Positions 1 through 8,743 of a DNA stretch of 64,000 nucleotides are shown here, piece after piece. This DNA comes from JAWKHR01 sp041394725. Lineage in GTDB: Bacteria; Acidobacteriota; Vicinamibacteria; Vicinamibacterales; SCN-69-37. Every line of letters starts with the position of its first letter. Position 1 is the first letter of the stretch. Location of the stretch: assembly GCA_041394725.1 (NCBI GenBank), contig JAWKHR010000022.1, positions 41,488-105,487 on the forward strand. Direction: 5' to 3'. A program made the translations under genes and the position numbers. The notes under the pieces were generated by a model that was given only the letters and a program-made list of their open reading frames with translations, did no database searches and was not told where the DNA came from.

Positions 1-1774
1 GCCGCCCCGCCTCGAGCACCAGGTTCCACAACTCGTCGCCTTCCTCGCCGGTGTCGATCGCGGCCCGGTCGAGCCCCGGCACCTTCGCCACGAGCGCCGC
101 CTCGTCCACGCCGTCGCGGTCGGCCAGCTTCGCGAGGATGTTCTGCGCCCGGACCACGGCGTACTGCAGGTACGGGCCGGTCTCGCCCTCGAAGCTCAGG
201 GCCTCGTCGATGTCGAACGCGATCACCTTGCCGCGCGTGAACTTCACGAGGAAGTAGCGCACCGCCGCCACGGCGATGATCTCCGCGGTCCGGCGGCGGT
301 CGGCGGGGGCCGCGTCGGGATTGCGGGCCGCGACCTCGCGCTCGGCGGTGTCGACCAGGCGATCGAGCAGGTCGTCGGCCTTGACGCCGAGGCCCTTCCG
401 GCCCGACACCTCGACGAACGGCTTGCCGTCGCTCTCGGTCGTGTCGTAGCCGAGCGCGCGCGCCGTGGCGTGGGTGAGCGCGACCATCTCGTACGAGAAG
501 TGGGTGGACCGCTCGGCCTGCTCGGTGAAGCCCATCGCGGCGAGCGCCTGCTTGAGCAGCTGCTGGAGGTAGGCCTGCCGCGAGTCGATCACGTTGTACA
601 CCGCCGTCGCCTGGCCGAACGCCGGCGCCGACTGGGCCACCTCGGGCGACGACGTGGTCGCCCAGAGCGGATGGCCGTCGCGCGCGTCGAACACGCGGTA
701 GTGGAAGTCGCGGCCGAGCAGGCCGAACTTCCAGAACTGGTTCGCGATGTCCTTGCCGACGTAGGTCACCGTGCCGTTCGACCGCACGATGACCTTCTCG
801 CGCTGTTCCGCGTCGTCCTCGCCCGGCTCGGCCGCTTCACCGCCGCCGGGCTCCTCGATCGGCATCACCCAGCAGCCCTCGAGCCGGCCCTCGGTCTGCA
901 GGAACACGGCCTTGCGGCGCTTCAGCTCCTCGAAGGCGGTGGCCCAGAAGTGCAGGCGGAGGATGTCGCCCTCCCAGGTGAGGAGGTCGTAGTCCACGTT
1001 GATCCGCGCCATCGTCCGCAGGTGGCAGCGCACGATGCGGTCGGCGATGAACGCGCCCATCTCGGCCGCCGGCGTGCCGCCCTCCTCGATGTCGTGGAGC
1101 GCGCGCGCCCGCACCTCGAGCCGGGCCTTGTCGGCCTCGTACCATTCGGTCACGCGCGCATAGAGATCCCAGCAGTAGTAGTCGAACTTCACGGCCGGAT
1201 CCGCCGCGAGCGCCTGCACCGCGGCCAGGTCGCGTGACTCCAGCTCGGTGAAGCCGACGACGACGTCGGCCACCTGCACGCCGGTGTCGTCGATGTAGTT
1301 CTGCACCTCGACGTGGCGGCCGAGGAACCGGAGCGCGCGGACGAGCGTGTCGCCGAGCGCGGAGTTGCGCAGGTGGCCGATGTGCGCCGCCTTGTTCGGG
1401 TTGATCGCGGTGTGCTCGACGATCACCTTGTCGCCCGTGCCCGCCGGCGCCGGGGCCTCGATCGCGGCCAGCCGCGTCCGCAGGAACTCCGCGCGGTCCA
1501 GGAACACGTTGAGGTAGCCGTTGCCCGCCGGCTCGACGCGCGCGACGCCGGCGATCTCGCCGAGGGCCGTCGCGAGGTCCTGGGCGATGACCTTGGGCGC
1601 CTTGCGGAGCCGCCGGGCGAGTTCGAAGGCGACCGGGGTGGACAGGTCGCCGAGCGCGCGGCGCGGCGGCACTTCCAGCACCACGGAAGGGCAGTCGGCC
1701 TCGGCCAGGCCGAATGGGCCGGTCAGCACCGCGCGGACGCGGGCACGGATGACGTCATGAACGGGCAGAATCAT
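1..1774 (-). CDS. argS: Arginyl-tRNA synthetase, C-terminus cut by window edge
   Basis: Class I aminoacyl-tRNA synthetase that charges tRNA-Arg in the cytoplasm. About 591 residues are visible. The N-terminal additional domain is followed by the HIGH signature at residues 131-134 in the context VEHTAINPNKAAHIGHLRN. Near the visible end GPYLQYAVVRAQNI marks the junction to the DALR anticodon-binding domain, whose remainder lies left of position 1. The start is the ATG whose complement is at 1772-1774. The gene lies 15 bases downstream of mobA on the same strand, so the two are probably cotranscribed. The family call is very secure; only the C-terminus is missing because of the window, not because of a break. 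Confidence 0.96.
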   Translation of the reverse strand, partial: MILPVHDVIRARVRAVLTGPFGLAEADCPSVVLEVPPRRALGDLSTPVAFELARRLRKAPKVIAQDLATALGEIAGVARVEPAGNGYLNVFLDRAEFLRTRLAAIEAPAPAGTGDKVIVEHTAINPNKAAHIGHLRNSALGDTLVRALRFLGRHVEVQNYIDDTGVQVADVVVGFTELESRDLAAVQALAADPAVKFDYYCWDLYARVTEWYEADKARLEVRARALHDIEEGGTPAAEMGAFIADRIVRCHLRTMARINVDYDLLTWEGDILRLHFWATAFEELKRRKAVFLQTEGRLEGCWVMPIEEPGGGEAAEPGEDDAEQREKVIVRSNGTVTYVGKDIANQFWKFGLLGRDFHYRVFDARDGHPLWATTSSPEVAQSAPAFGQATAVYNVIDSRQAYLQQLLKQALAAMGFTEQAERSTHFSYEMVALTHATARALGYDTTESDGKPFVEVSGRKGLGVKADDLLDRLVDTAEREVAARNPDAAPADRRRTAEIIAVAAVRYFLVKFTRGKVIAFDIDEALSFEGETGPYLQYAVVRAQNILAKLADRDGVDEAALVAKVPGLDRAAIDTGEEGDELWNLVLEAGR

Positions 1775-1789
1775 AGGGTCGCCAACCGC

Positions 1790-2386
1790 TCATTGTACTC
1801 GGGCCAGATCATCGGGCGTGTTCACGTTGGCGAGCAGTTCGTCCCGGGGGCCGAACCGGGCCAGATCGACGTCCGGAATCTCGGCGATCCGCAGCACGCG
1901 ATCGAGATCGCCGGCCCGCAGCCGGCCCGCGTCGATGGCGGCCCGCAGGGCCGGCTCCGCCGCCCGGCGATAGCAGGCCAGGAGCGGCTCCGGCCCGCGC
2001 GGTCCCCGTACCCAGGCGGCGTCCATCCCCGGCTCGAGGGCGAGCGTTACGAGCTGCCGGAGCAGCGCCTCGCTCAGGAACGGGAGGTCGCCGGCGACCG
2101 CGATCACCGGGTCGTGGGCCGCCACGGTCACGGCCGTGTGGAGGCCGCCCAGCACGCCGCAGCCGGGCCGCCGGTCCGCGTGCGCCACGAGCCCGAGATC
2201 GGCGAACCGCGCCGCCTCGCCGGCGACGACGAAGATCTCGGCCGCGACCTGTTGCAGAACGGTGACCTGCCGTACGATGATGGGGCGGCCGCGCACCAGG
2301 AGGCGACTCTTGTCCTGCCCGCCGAATCGCCGCGCGCGACCGCCGGCGATGATGGCGGCGGACGTCTCGGGGAGCGACACGGACAC
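1790..2386 (-). CDS. mobA: Molybdenum cofactor guanylyltransferase
   Basis: Nucleotidyltransferase of about 198 residues that joins GMP to molybdopterin to form the guanine dinucleotide cofactor. The glycine-rich nucleotide loop IIAGGRARRFGGQDK lies at residues 12-26, and GDLPFL is the metal-binding Asp region of the MobA fold. The most likely starts are GTG codons at 2386 or 2380. A longer in-frame extension to 2911 is open but runs antisense through the next gene and has no MobA similarity, so it is rejected. The gene is divergent from the V4R-like gene at 2390, leaving only about 3 bases between start codons, so promoters must lie inside coding sequence. Related nucleotidyltransferases (MobA-like, CoxI type) are an alternative. 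Confidence 0.85.
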   Translation of the reverse strand: MSVSLPETSAAIIAGGRARRFGGQDKSRLLVRGRPIIVRQVTVLQQVAAEIFVVAGEAARFADLGLVAHADRRPGCGVLGGLHTAVTVAAHDPVIAVAGDLPFLSEALLRQLVTLALEPGMDAAWVRGPRGPEPLLACYRRAAEPALRAAIDAGRLRAGDLDRVLRIAEIPDVDLARFGPRDELLANVNTPDDLARVQ

Positions 2387-2389
2387 ATC

Positions 2390-2992
2390 ATGACAGAGGC
2401 CCGCATCGGTCGCGTCGTGGCGGCCTGTCTGGATCAGGCCATCGCGGACGAGTTGCCCCTCCGCCGCGACTTCTACGAACACTGGCTCCGTTCCGAGACC
2501 CTGCGCGACGGCGCGATCGGCCAGGCGCCGCTCACGGCCGTCCTGGGGTTCCTTCGGACCGAGGGCGAGGGCTGCGGCCGCGTGATGGCACGTGCCGGTA
2601 CGCTGGCCGCCAGCTGGAGCCTCGACTCGAAGTCCGCCGGCCGCCTGCGGCTGCTGCGCTGGCTCCCGCGTCCGCTCCGCCTGCGCGCGGCGATGCGCCT
2701 CCTCCGCGGCGTGGTCCGCGAGACGAGCGGCGCGAGTCGCGCCACCGCGAGGATCCGCCGGCAGGAGGCCCGGATCGAAGTCGCCGACTCGCTGTTCTGT
2801 GCCTCGCGCGAACGGCCGCCGAGCCCCCTCTGCGCGTTCTACCTGGCCGCGGCCGTCGAGGTGCTGCGTCGCCTCGGATTCGCGGCCGAGGGCCGCGTCG
2901 AACGCTGCCACGCGATCGAGCGCGGCGCGTGCGTGCTGACCCTGCAGCTGACGGCCGCCGCCGTGGCGCCCGACCCGGCGATGGCCGCATGA
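2390..2992 (+). CDS. V4R-like small-molecule-binding domain protein
   Basis: A 200-residue soluble protein. The C-terminal third (about residues 135-188) has the pattern of the V4R/Bet3-like fold: PSPLCAFYLAAAVEVL, then a Glu-rich strand, a conserved Cys (VERCHAIERGAC) and a closing beta strand. The N-terminal part is helical with many Arg residues. V4R domains bind hydrophobic or aromatic ligands in other proteins; the ligand here is unknown. The start ATG at 2390 agrees with the short divergent gap to mobA. The stop overlaps the next gene by ATGA (2989-2992), so it is translationally coupled to the TPR-protein gene. The assignment rests on pattern only and is moderate. Confidence 0.6.
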   Translation: MTEARIGRVVAACLDQAIADELPLRRDFYEHWLRSETLRDGAIGQAPLTAVLGFLRTEGEGCGRVMARAGTLAASWSLDSKSAGRLRLLRWLPRPLRLRAAMRLLRGVVRETSGASRATARIRRQEARIEVADSLFCASRERPPSPLCAFYLAAAVEVLRRLGFAAEGRVERCHAIERGACVLTLQLTAAAVAPDPAMAA

Positions 2993-4743
2993 GCGGGTCG
3001 GCCCGGTTCCTCCGCGCCTGTGCGATCGCCGCCGTGGCCGCCGCGACCGTGGCTGGCGCGGCCCCGTCGGCGGCCGCGCAGCCCGTCGCGGACGGCCGGC
3101 GCGTGCTGGTCATGCCGTTCGGGGTCGAGGTCGATGCCGAGGCGCCGGGGGGCGCGGGCGCCGCCCTCTGGCTCGGCGAGGCCGCCGCGCTGCTCGTGGC
3201 CGAGGACCTGTCCGCGCACGGCGTGAACGCGCTGACCCGCGACGCCCGCGTCGCCGCCTTCGACACGCTCCAGCTCCCGATGTCGGCCTCGCTCACGCGC
3301 GCGACGATGATCCGCGTCGGCGAGCTGATCGGCGCGACCGAGATCGTCTACGGCGACCTGCGGCTGGGGAGCCGGCTGTCGGTGGCCGCCCGCGTCATCC
3401 AGATGGCGCCGGGCCGGCAGACGCCCGACGTGACCGACGAGGCGGCGCTCCCGGACCTCTTCAACGTGTTCGACCGGGTCGCTCACCGGCTCGTCGGCGA
3501 TCCGGGCGCCGCCACCGAGGCGACCCGCGGCGATCCGGACCTGCCGCTCGAGGTCTTCGAGAGCTACGTCAAGGGCCTCGTGGCGGCCTCGCCGGCGGTC
3601 AAGCGCCGGTTCCTCGAGACCGCGATGTCGCAGGCACCGCACGACGCGCGGATTCTCATGGCCCTCTGGTCCGTCTACACGGCGGCCGGCGAGCACGAAA
3701 CCGCGCTCGCCGTCGCGAGCGCCGTGCCCGCCGAGTCCCCGCGGTCGCGCCGGGCGCGATTCGCCGCGGCGCAGTCGCTGCTCGAACTGCGGCGGTACGA
3801 CGGCGCCCACGCCGCGCTGGAGGCCCTCGAGCGCGAACGCTCGGACGCCGCCATCGCCAACGCGCTCGGCGTCGTGCAGATCCGGCGCGAGTCGCTGCCC
3901 GACGGCGAGCCCACCGCGTCGGCCTACTTCACCGAGGCGGTTCGCGGCCGCCCCACCGACACGGACATCCTCTTCAACCTCGGCTACGCGCACGCCCGGG
4001 CCGGCGCGGGAGGCGAAGCGCTGAAGGCGCTGCGCGAGGCGGTCCGGCTGGACGCCGCCGACGGCGACGCCCACCTCGTGATGAGCGCCGTGCTGCTGCA
4101 CGACGGGCGCCGGGCCGAGGCTCAGCGCGAGTTCGAGCTGGCCCGGCTGCTCGGGACCAGCCTCGAGCCCGCCGCGCTCACGCTGACGCCCGAGGTGCCG
4201 CGCGGCCTGGAGCGCCTGGCGTCACGCGCCGATGTCTTCGACGTGCTCGGGCCCGACACGCCGCCCGCCCCCGGGCGGACCGCGAACGCCACGGCGCCAG
4301 ACGGCCCGCCTTCGCCGCTCGCGCTCGCCGGGCAGCGTGACCAGCAGGAGGCCGCCGACTACCACCTCGAGCAGGGCCGGCGCCTCTTCGAGGCGCGCCG
4401 CGATCGGGAGGCAATGGAGGCGCTGCGCCGGGCGGCCTATCTCACGCCGTACGCCGACGAGCCCCACCTGCTCATGGGCCGCCTGCACCGGCGCGCCGGA
4501 CGCACCGCGCAGGCCATCGACGAGTTCAAGGTCGCGCTCTGGTGCCGTGACTCGGCCGCGGGCCATGCGTTCCTCGCCGACGCGCTGCTCGTCGCCGGCC
4601 AGCGCGACGAGGCGAGGGCCGAGGCTGGCCGCGCGCTCCAGCTCGACCCGGCCTCGGCCGTCGCGCGCGCGGTGATCGCGCGCCTCGACGGCGGAGTACC
4701 ATCGCGTACAGGCCCCGTGCTACCATCGGAGCGATCACGATGA
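2989..4743 (+). CDS. Secreted TPR protein with TolB/CsgG-like N-terminal domain
   Basis: A 584-residue exported protein. Residues 1-31 form a signal peptide ending in SAAAQ. Residues about 38-165 (starting RVLVMPFGVEV) resemble the CsgG/TolB N-terminal alpha/beta module that other TPR proteins carry for sensing or assembly. The remainder is rich in tetratricopeptide repeats, for example around residues 320-385 and 455-560, with typical ALKALREAVRLDP-like helices. No lipobox is visible, so periplasmic location is inferred. The start is fixed by ATGA overlap with the V4R-like gene, and its own stop overlaps the SPOR gene by ATGA. It probably acts as an envelope scaffold; the precise partner is unknown. 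Confidence 0.75.
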   Translation: MSGSARFLRACAIAAVAAATVAGAAPSAAAQPVADGRRVLVMPFGVEVDAEAPGGAGAALWLGEAAALLVAEDLSAHGVNALTRDARVAAFDTLQLPMSASLTRATMIRVGELIGATEIVYGDLRLGSRLSVAARVIQMAPGRQTPDVTDEAALPDLFNVFDRVAHRLVGDPGAATEATRGDPDLPLEVFESYVKGLVAASPAVKRRFLETAMSQAPHDARILMALWSVYTAAGEHETALAVASAVPAESPRSRRARFAAAQSLLELRRYDGAHAALEALERERSDAAIANALGVVQIRRESLPDGEPTASAYFTEAVRGRPTDTDILFNLGYAHARAGAGGEALKALREAVRLDAADGDAHLVMSAVLLHDGRRAEAQREFELARLLGTSLEPAALTLTPEVPRGLERLASRADVFDVLGPDTPPAPGRTANATAPDGPPSPLALAGQRDQQEAADYHLEQGRRLFEARRDREAMEALRRAAYLTPYADEPHLLMGRLHRRAGRTAQAIDEFKVALWCRDSAAGHAFLADALLVAGQRDEARAEAGRALQLDPASAVARAVIARLDGGVPSRTGPVLPSERSR

Positions 4744-5444
4744 GCGATCAGGACTACCGCGAGATTCAGCTCAGCGGCAAGCAGCTGGTCTTCGTCTTCG
4801 GCTGCGCCCTGGGACTGGCGGTCGTCGTCTTCCTGCTCGGCGTGTACGTCGGCCGCGGTGTCGCGGATCCGATGGCCGTCAGCGCCAGTGCCGGGACCAC
4901 GGGCAGCACCGTCGTCCCGGTCGCCGAACCCGATCCGTCCACGGCCAATCTCGAGCCCGATTACCACGACGCGCTCAAGACTGGTGGGGCCGGCGGCGCC
5001 GGGGGCCAGACGCCGCCCGCGTCCGGTGCCACGAGCACGCCCCCTGCCGCGACTCCGGCCCCGGCGGAATCCACCCCGCCGCCCACGCCGCCGGCCACGT
5101 CCGAAGGCGCACGAAATCCGTCGACCGGCGAGGTGCCGCCGATCACGCCGCCCAACACACCGGCCCCGAAGGCCGCCGCGTCGGCCGGCCAGCCCGACCC
5201 GCCGCGGCCCGCGACCGGCGGTTTCGACGTGCAGGTCGGGGCCTACAACAGCAAGGCGAACGTGGATGCGCTCGTGAAGCGACTCAAGGACCGGGGGTTC
5301 GCGGCCTACGTGGTGCCGGGCCAGCCCGGACAGCCGTCCTTCATCGTGCGGGTCGGCCCCTACGGCACTCGCGCCGACGCCGAGAAGGCGGCGGCCACCA
5401 TCGGCCAGCAGGAAAGGAACAAGCCGTCAGTCATCTCGCGCTAG
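4740..5444 (+). CDS. SPOR-domain membrane protein
   Basis: A 234-residue bitopic inner-membrane protein. A short cytoplasmic N-terminus (about 15 residues) leads into one membrane helix at residues 16-38 (VFVFGCALGLAVVVFLLGVY), then a long Pro/Ala/Thr-rich periplasmic linker. Residues about 160-232 form a SPOR domain beginning GGFDVQVGAYNSKANVDAL. SPOR domains bind peptidoglycan denuded of stem peptides at division sites, so a role in septal wall remodelling is likely. The start ATG overlaps the stop of the TPR gene. Architecture matches FtsN-like or DedD-like proteins, but no other FtsN segment is recognisable. Confidence 0.85.
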   Translation: MSDQDYREIQLSGKQLVFVFGCALGLAVVVFLLGVYVGRGVADPMAVSASAGTTGSTVVPVAEPDPSTANLEPDYHDALKTGGAGGAGGQTPPASGATSTPPAATPAPAESTPPPTPPATSEGARNPSTGEVPPITPPNTPAPKAAASAGQPDPPRPATGGFDVQVGAYNSKANVDALVKRLKDRGFAAYVVPGQPGQPSFIVRVGPYGTRADAEKAAATIGQQERNKPSVISR

Positions 5445-5458
5445 CGCTCCTCTCAGGG

Positions 5459-6955
5459 GTGCTGTACGCCGTCAGCTTTCCCAAGTTCGGCCACCCGGCC
5501 TTCGCCTGGATCACGCTCGCGCCGCTGCTCGTCGCCGTCGCGATGCAGGCCGTCACGGGTGTCGGGCTGCGCCGTGTCTTCTTCACGGGCGTGCTCACCG
5601 GCGGCGTCGGCTTCCTCGGCACGATCTACTGGGTCGTGGGGACGATGCACACGTACGGCGGCCTGGCGCTGCCGGTGGCCCTGCCGGTCGGGCTCCTCCT
5701 CGTCGCCTACCTCGCGATCTATCCGGGGATCTTCGCCGTGCTGACCGCCGTCGCGGTCCGGCGGCTCGGCGTGGCGGGTGTGTGGCTCTCCCCGCTCTTC
5801 TGGGTCGCCACCGAGTGGCTCCGCGGTGTCGTCGGTGGCGGGTTTCCGTGGGTGTATCTGGGCACGTCGCAAGCGACGTCGCTGCCCGTGGCGCAGCTGG
5901 CGAGCCTCGTCGGCGTGTACGGCCTGTCCGCGCTCGTCGCGCTCGTCGGCGCGGCCGCGGCCGCCGTCGCGCTGAGCCGCCGGCGCGTGCACCTGGCGGG
6001 TGCCGGCGCCGTCGCGCTCCTGCTCGTCGCGGTCGTCGCGTTCGGCGCGTTCCGCCTGGCCGGCAGCGACCTGACGCGCACCGGGCGGGTCCTCCGCGTC
6101 GGCCTGGTGCAGGGCAACGTCCCGCAGGACCAGAAGTGGGATCCGGTCTACCGGCAGCAGATTCTCGATCGCTACATGGACCTCAGCCGCCGGGTCATCG
6201 GCGCCGGCGCGGGGCTCGTGGTGTGGCCGGAGGCGTCCACGCCGTTCTTCTTCGACCTGGATCTCTCGATGGCCGAGCCGGTGCGGCGCCTCGCGATGCA
6301 GTCGGGGACGCCGTTCGTCATCGGCACGGACGAGTTCGAGCCGGGGCACGACGGCGTGCCGGATCGCATCTACAACTCGGCGGTGCTCGTCGGGCGCGAC
6401 GGCCGGACGCGGGCCACCTACCGCAAGATGCAGCTCGTGCCGTTCGGGGAGTACGTGCCGCTCAAGCGCCTGCTGTTCTTCGTCGGGCCGCTGGTCGAGG
6501 CGGTGAGCGACTTCTCGCCGGGCACGTCGCCGGTGGTGCTGGAGGCCGACGACCTGCGCGTGAGCACCGCCATCTGCTACGAGTCGATCTTCCCGTGGAT
6601 CGCGCGCGCGTTCGTGGACCACGGCAGCGAGCTGCTGATGACGATCACCAACGACGCGTGGTTCGGGACCTCCTCGGCCGCCTACCAGCACTGGGACCAG
6701 GGCGCGCTGCGCGCCATCGAGGAAGGCCGCTACGTCGTGCGCGCGGCCAACACCGGCTTCAGCGGCGTCGTCGACCCGTACGGACGGGTGACGGTCCGCA
6801 GCCGGCTGTTCGAATCGGACGCCCTCACGGCCGACGTGCGGCTGCTCGACGGCCGGACGCTCTACAATCGGCTGGGCGACGTGGTCGTCTGGCTGTCGCT
6901 GGCGGTCTCGGCGATCATGGTCGGCGTGGCCGTCCTCCGCCGGCGCCGCCGGTGA
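5459..6955 (+). CDS. lnt: Apolipoprotein N-acyltransferase
   Basis: Inner-membrane enzyme that adds the third acyl chain to the N-terminal Cys of lipoproteins, needed for Lol-dependent export. The N-terminal half has five or six membrane helices; the periplasmic nitrilase-type domain starts near residue 212 and contains the Glu-Lys-Cys triad: E258 in VVWPEASTPFF, K323 in YRKMQLVPFGEY and C373 in STAICYESIFP. A final membrane helix follows. The GTG at 5459 is the first start codon in frame, but family-like sequence (HLALALLSGVLYAVSF) continues upstream to about 5432 with no ATG/GTG/TTG, so the true N-terminus is uncertain. Downstream is prfB. The lolC/E-lolD genes occur later in the window. 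Confidence 0.93.
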   Translation: MLYAVSFPKFGHPAFAWITLAPLLVAVAMQAVTGVGLRRVFFTGVLTGGVGFLGTIYWVVGTMHTYGGLALPVALPVGLLLVAYLAIYPGIFAVLTAVAVRRLGVAGVWLSPLFWVATEWLRGVVGGGFPWVYLGTSQATSLPVAQLASLVGVYGLSALVALVGAAAAAVALSRRRVHLAGAGAVALLLVAVVAFGAFRLAGSDLTRTGRVLRVGLVQGNVPQDQKWDPVYRQQILDRYMDLSRRVIGAGAGLVVWPEASTPFFFDLDLSMAEPVRRLAMQSGTPFVIGTDEFEPGHDGVPDRIYNSAVLVGRDGRTRATYRKMQLVPFGEYVPLKRLLFFVGPLVEAVSDFSPGTSPVVLEADDLRVSTAICYESIFPWIARAFVDHGSELLMTITNDAWFGTSSAAYQHWDQGALRAIEEGRYVVRAANTGFSGVVDPYGRVTVRSRLFESDALTADVRLLDGRTLYNRLGDVVVWLSLAVSAIMVGVAVLRRRRR

Positions 6956-7011
6956 GTCCACCGGGCGCCCCGGCACAGGGGCCGCCCCTTTCACTCCAGG
7001 AAGAGATACCG

Positions 7012-8152
7012 ATGATGTCCCTCGACGACCTGAGCAAGACCTACGCCGACCTCAAGGCGCGCGCCATCGACCTCGGGAGGGGTCTTTGACGAAGCCCGCC
7101 TGACGAAGGAACTCGGGGAGATCGAGGCCCGGACGGCCGCGCCGGATTTCTGGAAGGACCAGGCGGCCGCGCAGAAGATCCAGCAGAAGCGCCGGCGGGT
7201 CGAGCAGGACCTGGCGCTGGCCACCTCACTCCGCCGGCAGCTCGACGACGCGGGCGTGCTGATCGAGTGGAGCCGGCAGGGCGAGGACGTCACGGCGGAT
7301 CTCGAGAAGGCCGTGGACGCGCTCGGGCGCGACGTCCAGGCCGGCGAGATTCGCACGATGCTCTCGGGCGAACTCGACGCGAAGAACGCCATCGTCACCA
7401 TCCATCCTGGCGCCGGCGGCACCGAGTCGCAGGACTGGGCCGAGATGCTCTTTCGCATGTACCTGCGCTGGACGGAACGGCGCGGCATGAAGCGGGAGGT
7501 GATCGACCTGCAGCCTGGCGACGAGGCCGGCATCAAGAGCGCGACGATGACGGTGACGGGGGACTACGCCTACGGCCTGTTGCTCGCCGAGGCGGGCGTG
7601 CACCGGCTGGTGCGCATCTCGCCGTACGACCAGGCGGCGCGGCGCCATACGTCGTTCGCCTCGGTCTACGTCTGGCCCGAGCTGCCCGACGACATCGAGA
7701 TCGACATCGAGGACAAGGACCTGCGCGTGGATACGTACCGGTCCAGCGGGGCGGGCGGGCAGCACGTGAACGTCACCGACTCGGCTGTGCGCATCACGCA
7801 TCTGCCGACCGGCATCGTGGTGTCGTGCCAGAACGAGCGGTCGCAGCACAAGAACCGCGCGTCGGCGATGAAGGTCCTCAAGGCGCGGCTCTACGACCTG
7901 AAGCTCAAGGAGCAGCAGGCCAAGCTCGAGAAGCTGGGCGGCGAGAAGAAGGAGATCGCGTTCGGCAGCCAGATTCGCAGCTACGTGCTGCACCCGTACC
8001 GCATGGTGAAGGACCACCGGACGAAGTACCAGGTGGGCGACGTCGATCGCGTGCTCGACGGGGACCTCGACGAGTTCATCAAGGCCTACCTGATGAAGAA
8101 GGCGGTGGGGAAACTGGAAATTGGTGATTTGGAATCTGAGATTGATGATTGA
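7012..8152 (+). CDS. prfB: Peptide chain release factor 2, expressed by +1 frameshift
   Basis: RF2 recognises UGA and UAA stop codons and triggers peptide release. The gene starts at the double ATG 7012/7015 behind AGGAAGAG (6998-7005). Twenty-five codons are followed by an in-frame TGA at 7087-7089; a +1 shift after CTT continues as DEARLTKELGEIEAR in the frame that ends at 8152. The body has GAGGQHVNVTDSAVRITH, the GGQ catalytic loop, and the family's SPF-like tripeptide region. The total is about 379 residues, longer than the usual 365, because the C-terminus (GKLEIGDLESEIDD) is encoded by the start of the CAATC repeat array. The frameshift is normal autoregulation, not a mutation. Confidence 0.93.
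7075..7090 (+). promoter_or_regulatory. Programmed +1 frameshift site of prfB
   Basis: An internal Shine-Dalgarno-like GGGAGG (7075-7080) lies three bases before the slippery CTT (7084-7086), which is followed by TGA and then C (7087-7090). This is the same arrangement and spacing as the classic RF2 autoregulatory site: low RF2 lets ribosomes pause at the poor TGAC stop context and slip forward one base. Confidence 0.92.
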
Positions 8153-8260
8153 TTTTGGGAATTGGCGATTTGGGATTGGGGATTGAAAGGGAAATGGTGA
8201 TTGGTGATTGGTGATTGAGGGATTGAGGGATTGAGGGATTGGGTGATTGGGTGATTGAGG
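8109..8260 (+). repeat. Left degenerate GATTG-type repeat array
   Basis: About 150 bases of AT-richer sequence made of degenerate 7-9 base units such as GATTGGT, GATTGGG and GATTGAG on the plus strand, embedded in a genome of about 70% GC. The array begins inside prfB and supplies its last codons and stop, and ends three bases before the stop of the four-helix-bundle gene. Its outer segment 8126-8151 is the reverse complement of an 18-base identical stretch plus CCAAATC near the end of the solo array at 24898-24924. The orientation is opposite to the right array at 8744-8899. Confidence 0.85.
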
Positions 8261-8263
8261 CTC

Positions 8264-8659
8264 TCAGCGCTTCGGACCTCGTCGCCGCCCCTGACGCCGC
8301 GCCGAGGCCTCTCCGAGTTCAGCCGTCCGGCGCGAGGCCGACAGAATCGCGATGATCTCGTGCGCCTCGCGGAAGAGCGGCGCGACGTCATCCGGGCTGG
8401 CCAGGTGCGCGCGCTCGATGATCTCGAACCATCCGGCCGACTCGTCCGCCTCTTCGAGGGCCACACTGATCTTGGAGATGAACTCGCGCCGCGATCGCGC
8501 GCGGCAGGCGCCGCGGTAGTTGGCGCTCACGGACGTGCCGGATGCCGAGAGCTGGTCGGCGACGGTCCGCGCGCCCGGTCGGTCCCGCAGCTTGTTGCAG
8601 AACTTGATGACGTCGGCGCCGAAGTTGGTGAGGCGAGTGCGCAGTTCGTCGGGGGTCAT
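8264..8659 (-). CDS. Four-helix-bundle protein, 23S rRNA intervening-sequence (S23/bAvd) family
   Basis: A 131-residue protein of the four-helix-bundle family whose members are encoded inside 23S rRNA intervening sequences and which is structurally akin to the Avd accessory protein of diversity-generating retroelements. The family signature is clear: TVADQLSASGTSVSANYRGA, ARSRREFISKISVALEEADE, WFEIIE and a final helix with IIAILSASRRTA. The start chosen is ATG at 8659 (MTPDELRTRL); a longer reading to 8776 adds 39 residues partly encoded by the repeat array and is less likely. The C-terminal tail is Arg/Lys-rich (RRQGRRRGPKR), suggesting nucleic-acid contact. No reverse transcriptase or rRNA gene is near. 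The gene sits exactly between two inverted repeat arrays. Confidence 0.88.
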   Translation of the reverse strand: MTPDELRTRLTNFGADVIKFCNKLRDRPGARTVADQLSASGTSVSANYRGACRARSRREFISKISVALEEADESAGWFEIIERAHLASPDDVAPLFREAHEIIAILSASRRTAELGEASARRQGRRRGPKR

Positions 8660-8743
8660 GCCGGCGACGTCTGCAGGAGTCGTGCCGGATTCTGGCGTGG
8701 CGGAGAACGCCGGCGGAATCCGGTCGATGTCGCGTTGGTCTTC

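Noticed and set aside
2387..2911. Extended N-terminus of MobA to 2911 on the minus strand
   Set aside because: The extension is antisense to the V4R-like gene and shows no MobA similarity; the nucleotide loop sits correctly from the GTG at 2386.
7012..8152. prfB as a broken gene because of the in-frame TGA
   Set aside because: The TGA lies in a perfect RF2 programmed frameshift context and the downstream frame is fully conserved.
8264..8659. Accessory (Avd) gene of a diversity-generating retroelement
   Set aside because: No reverse transcriptase, template repeat or variable repeat is seen within the window.
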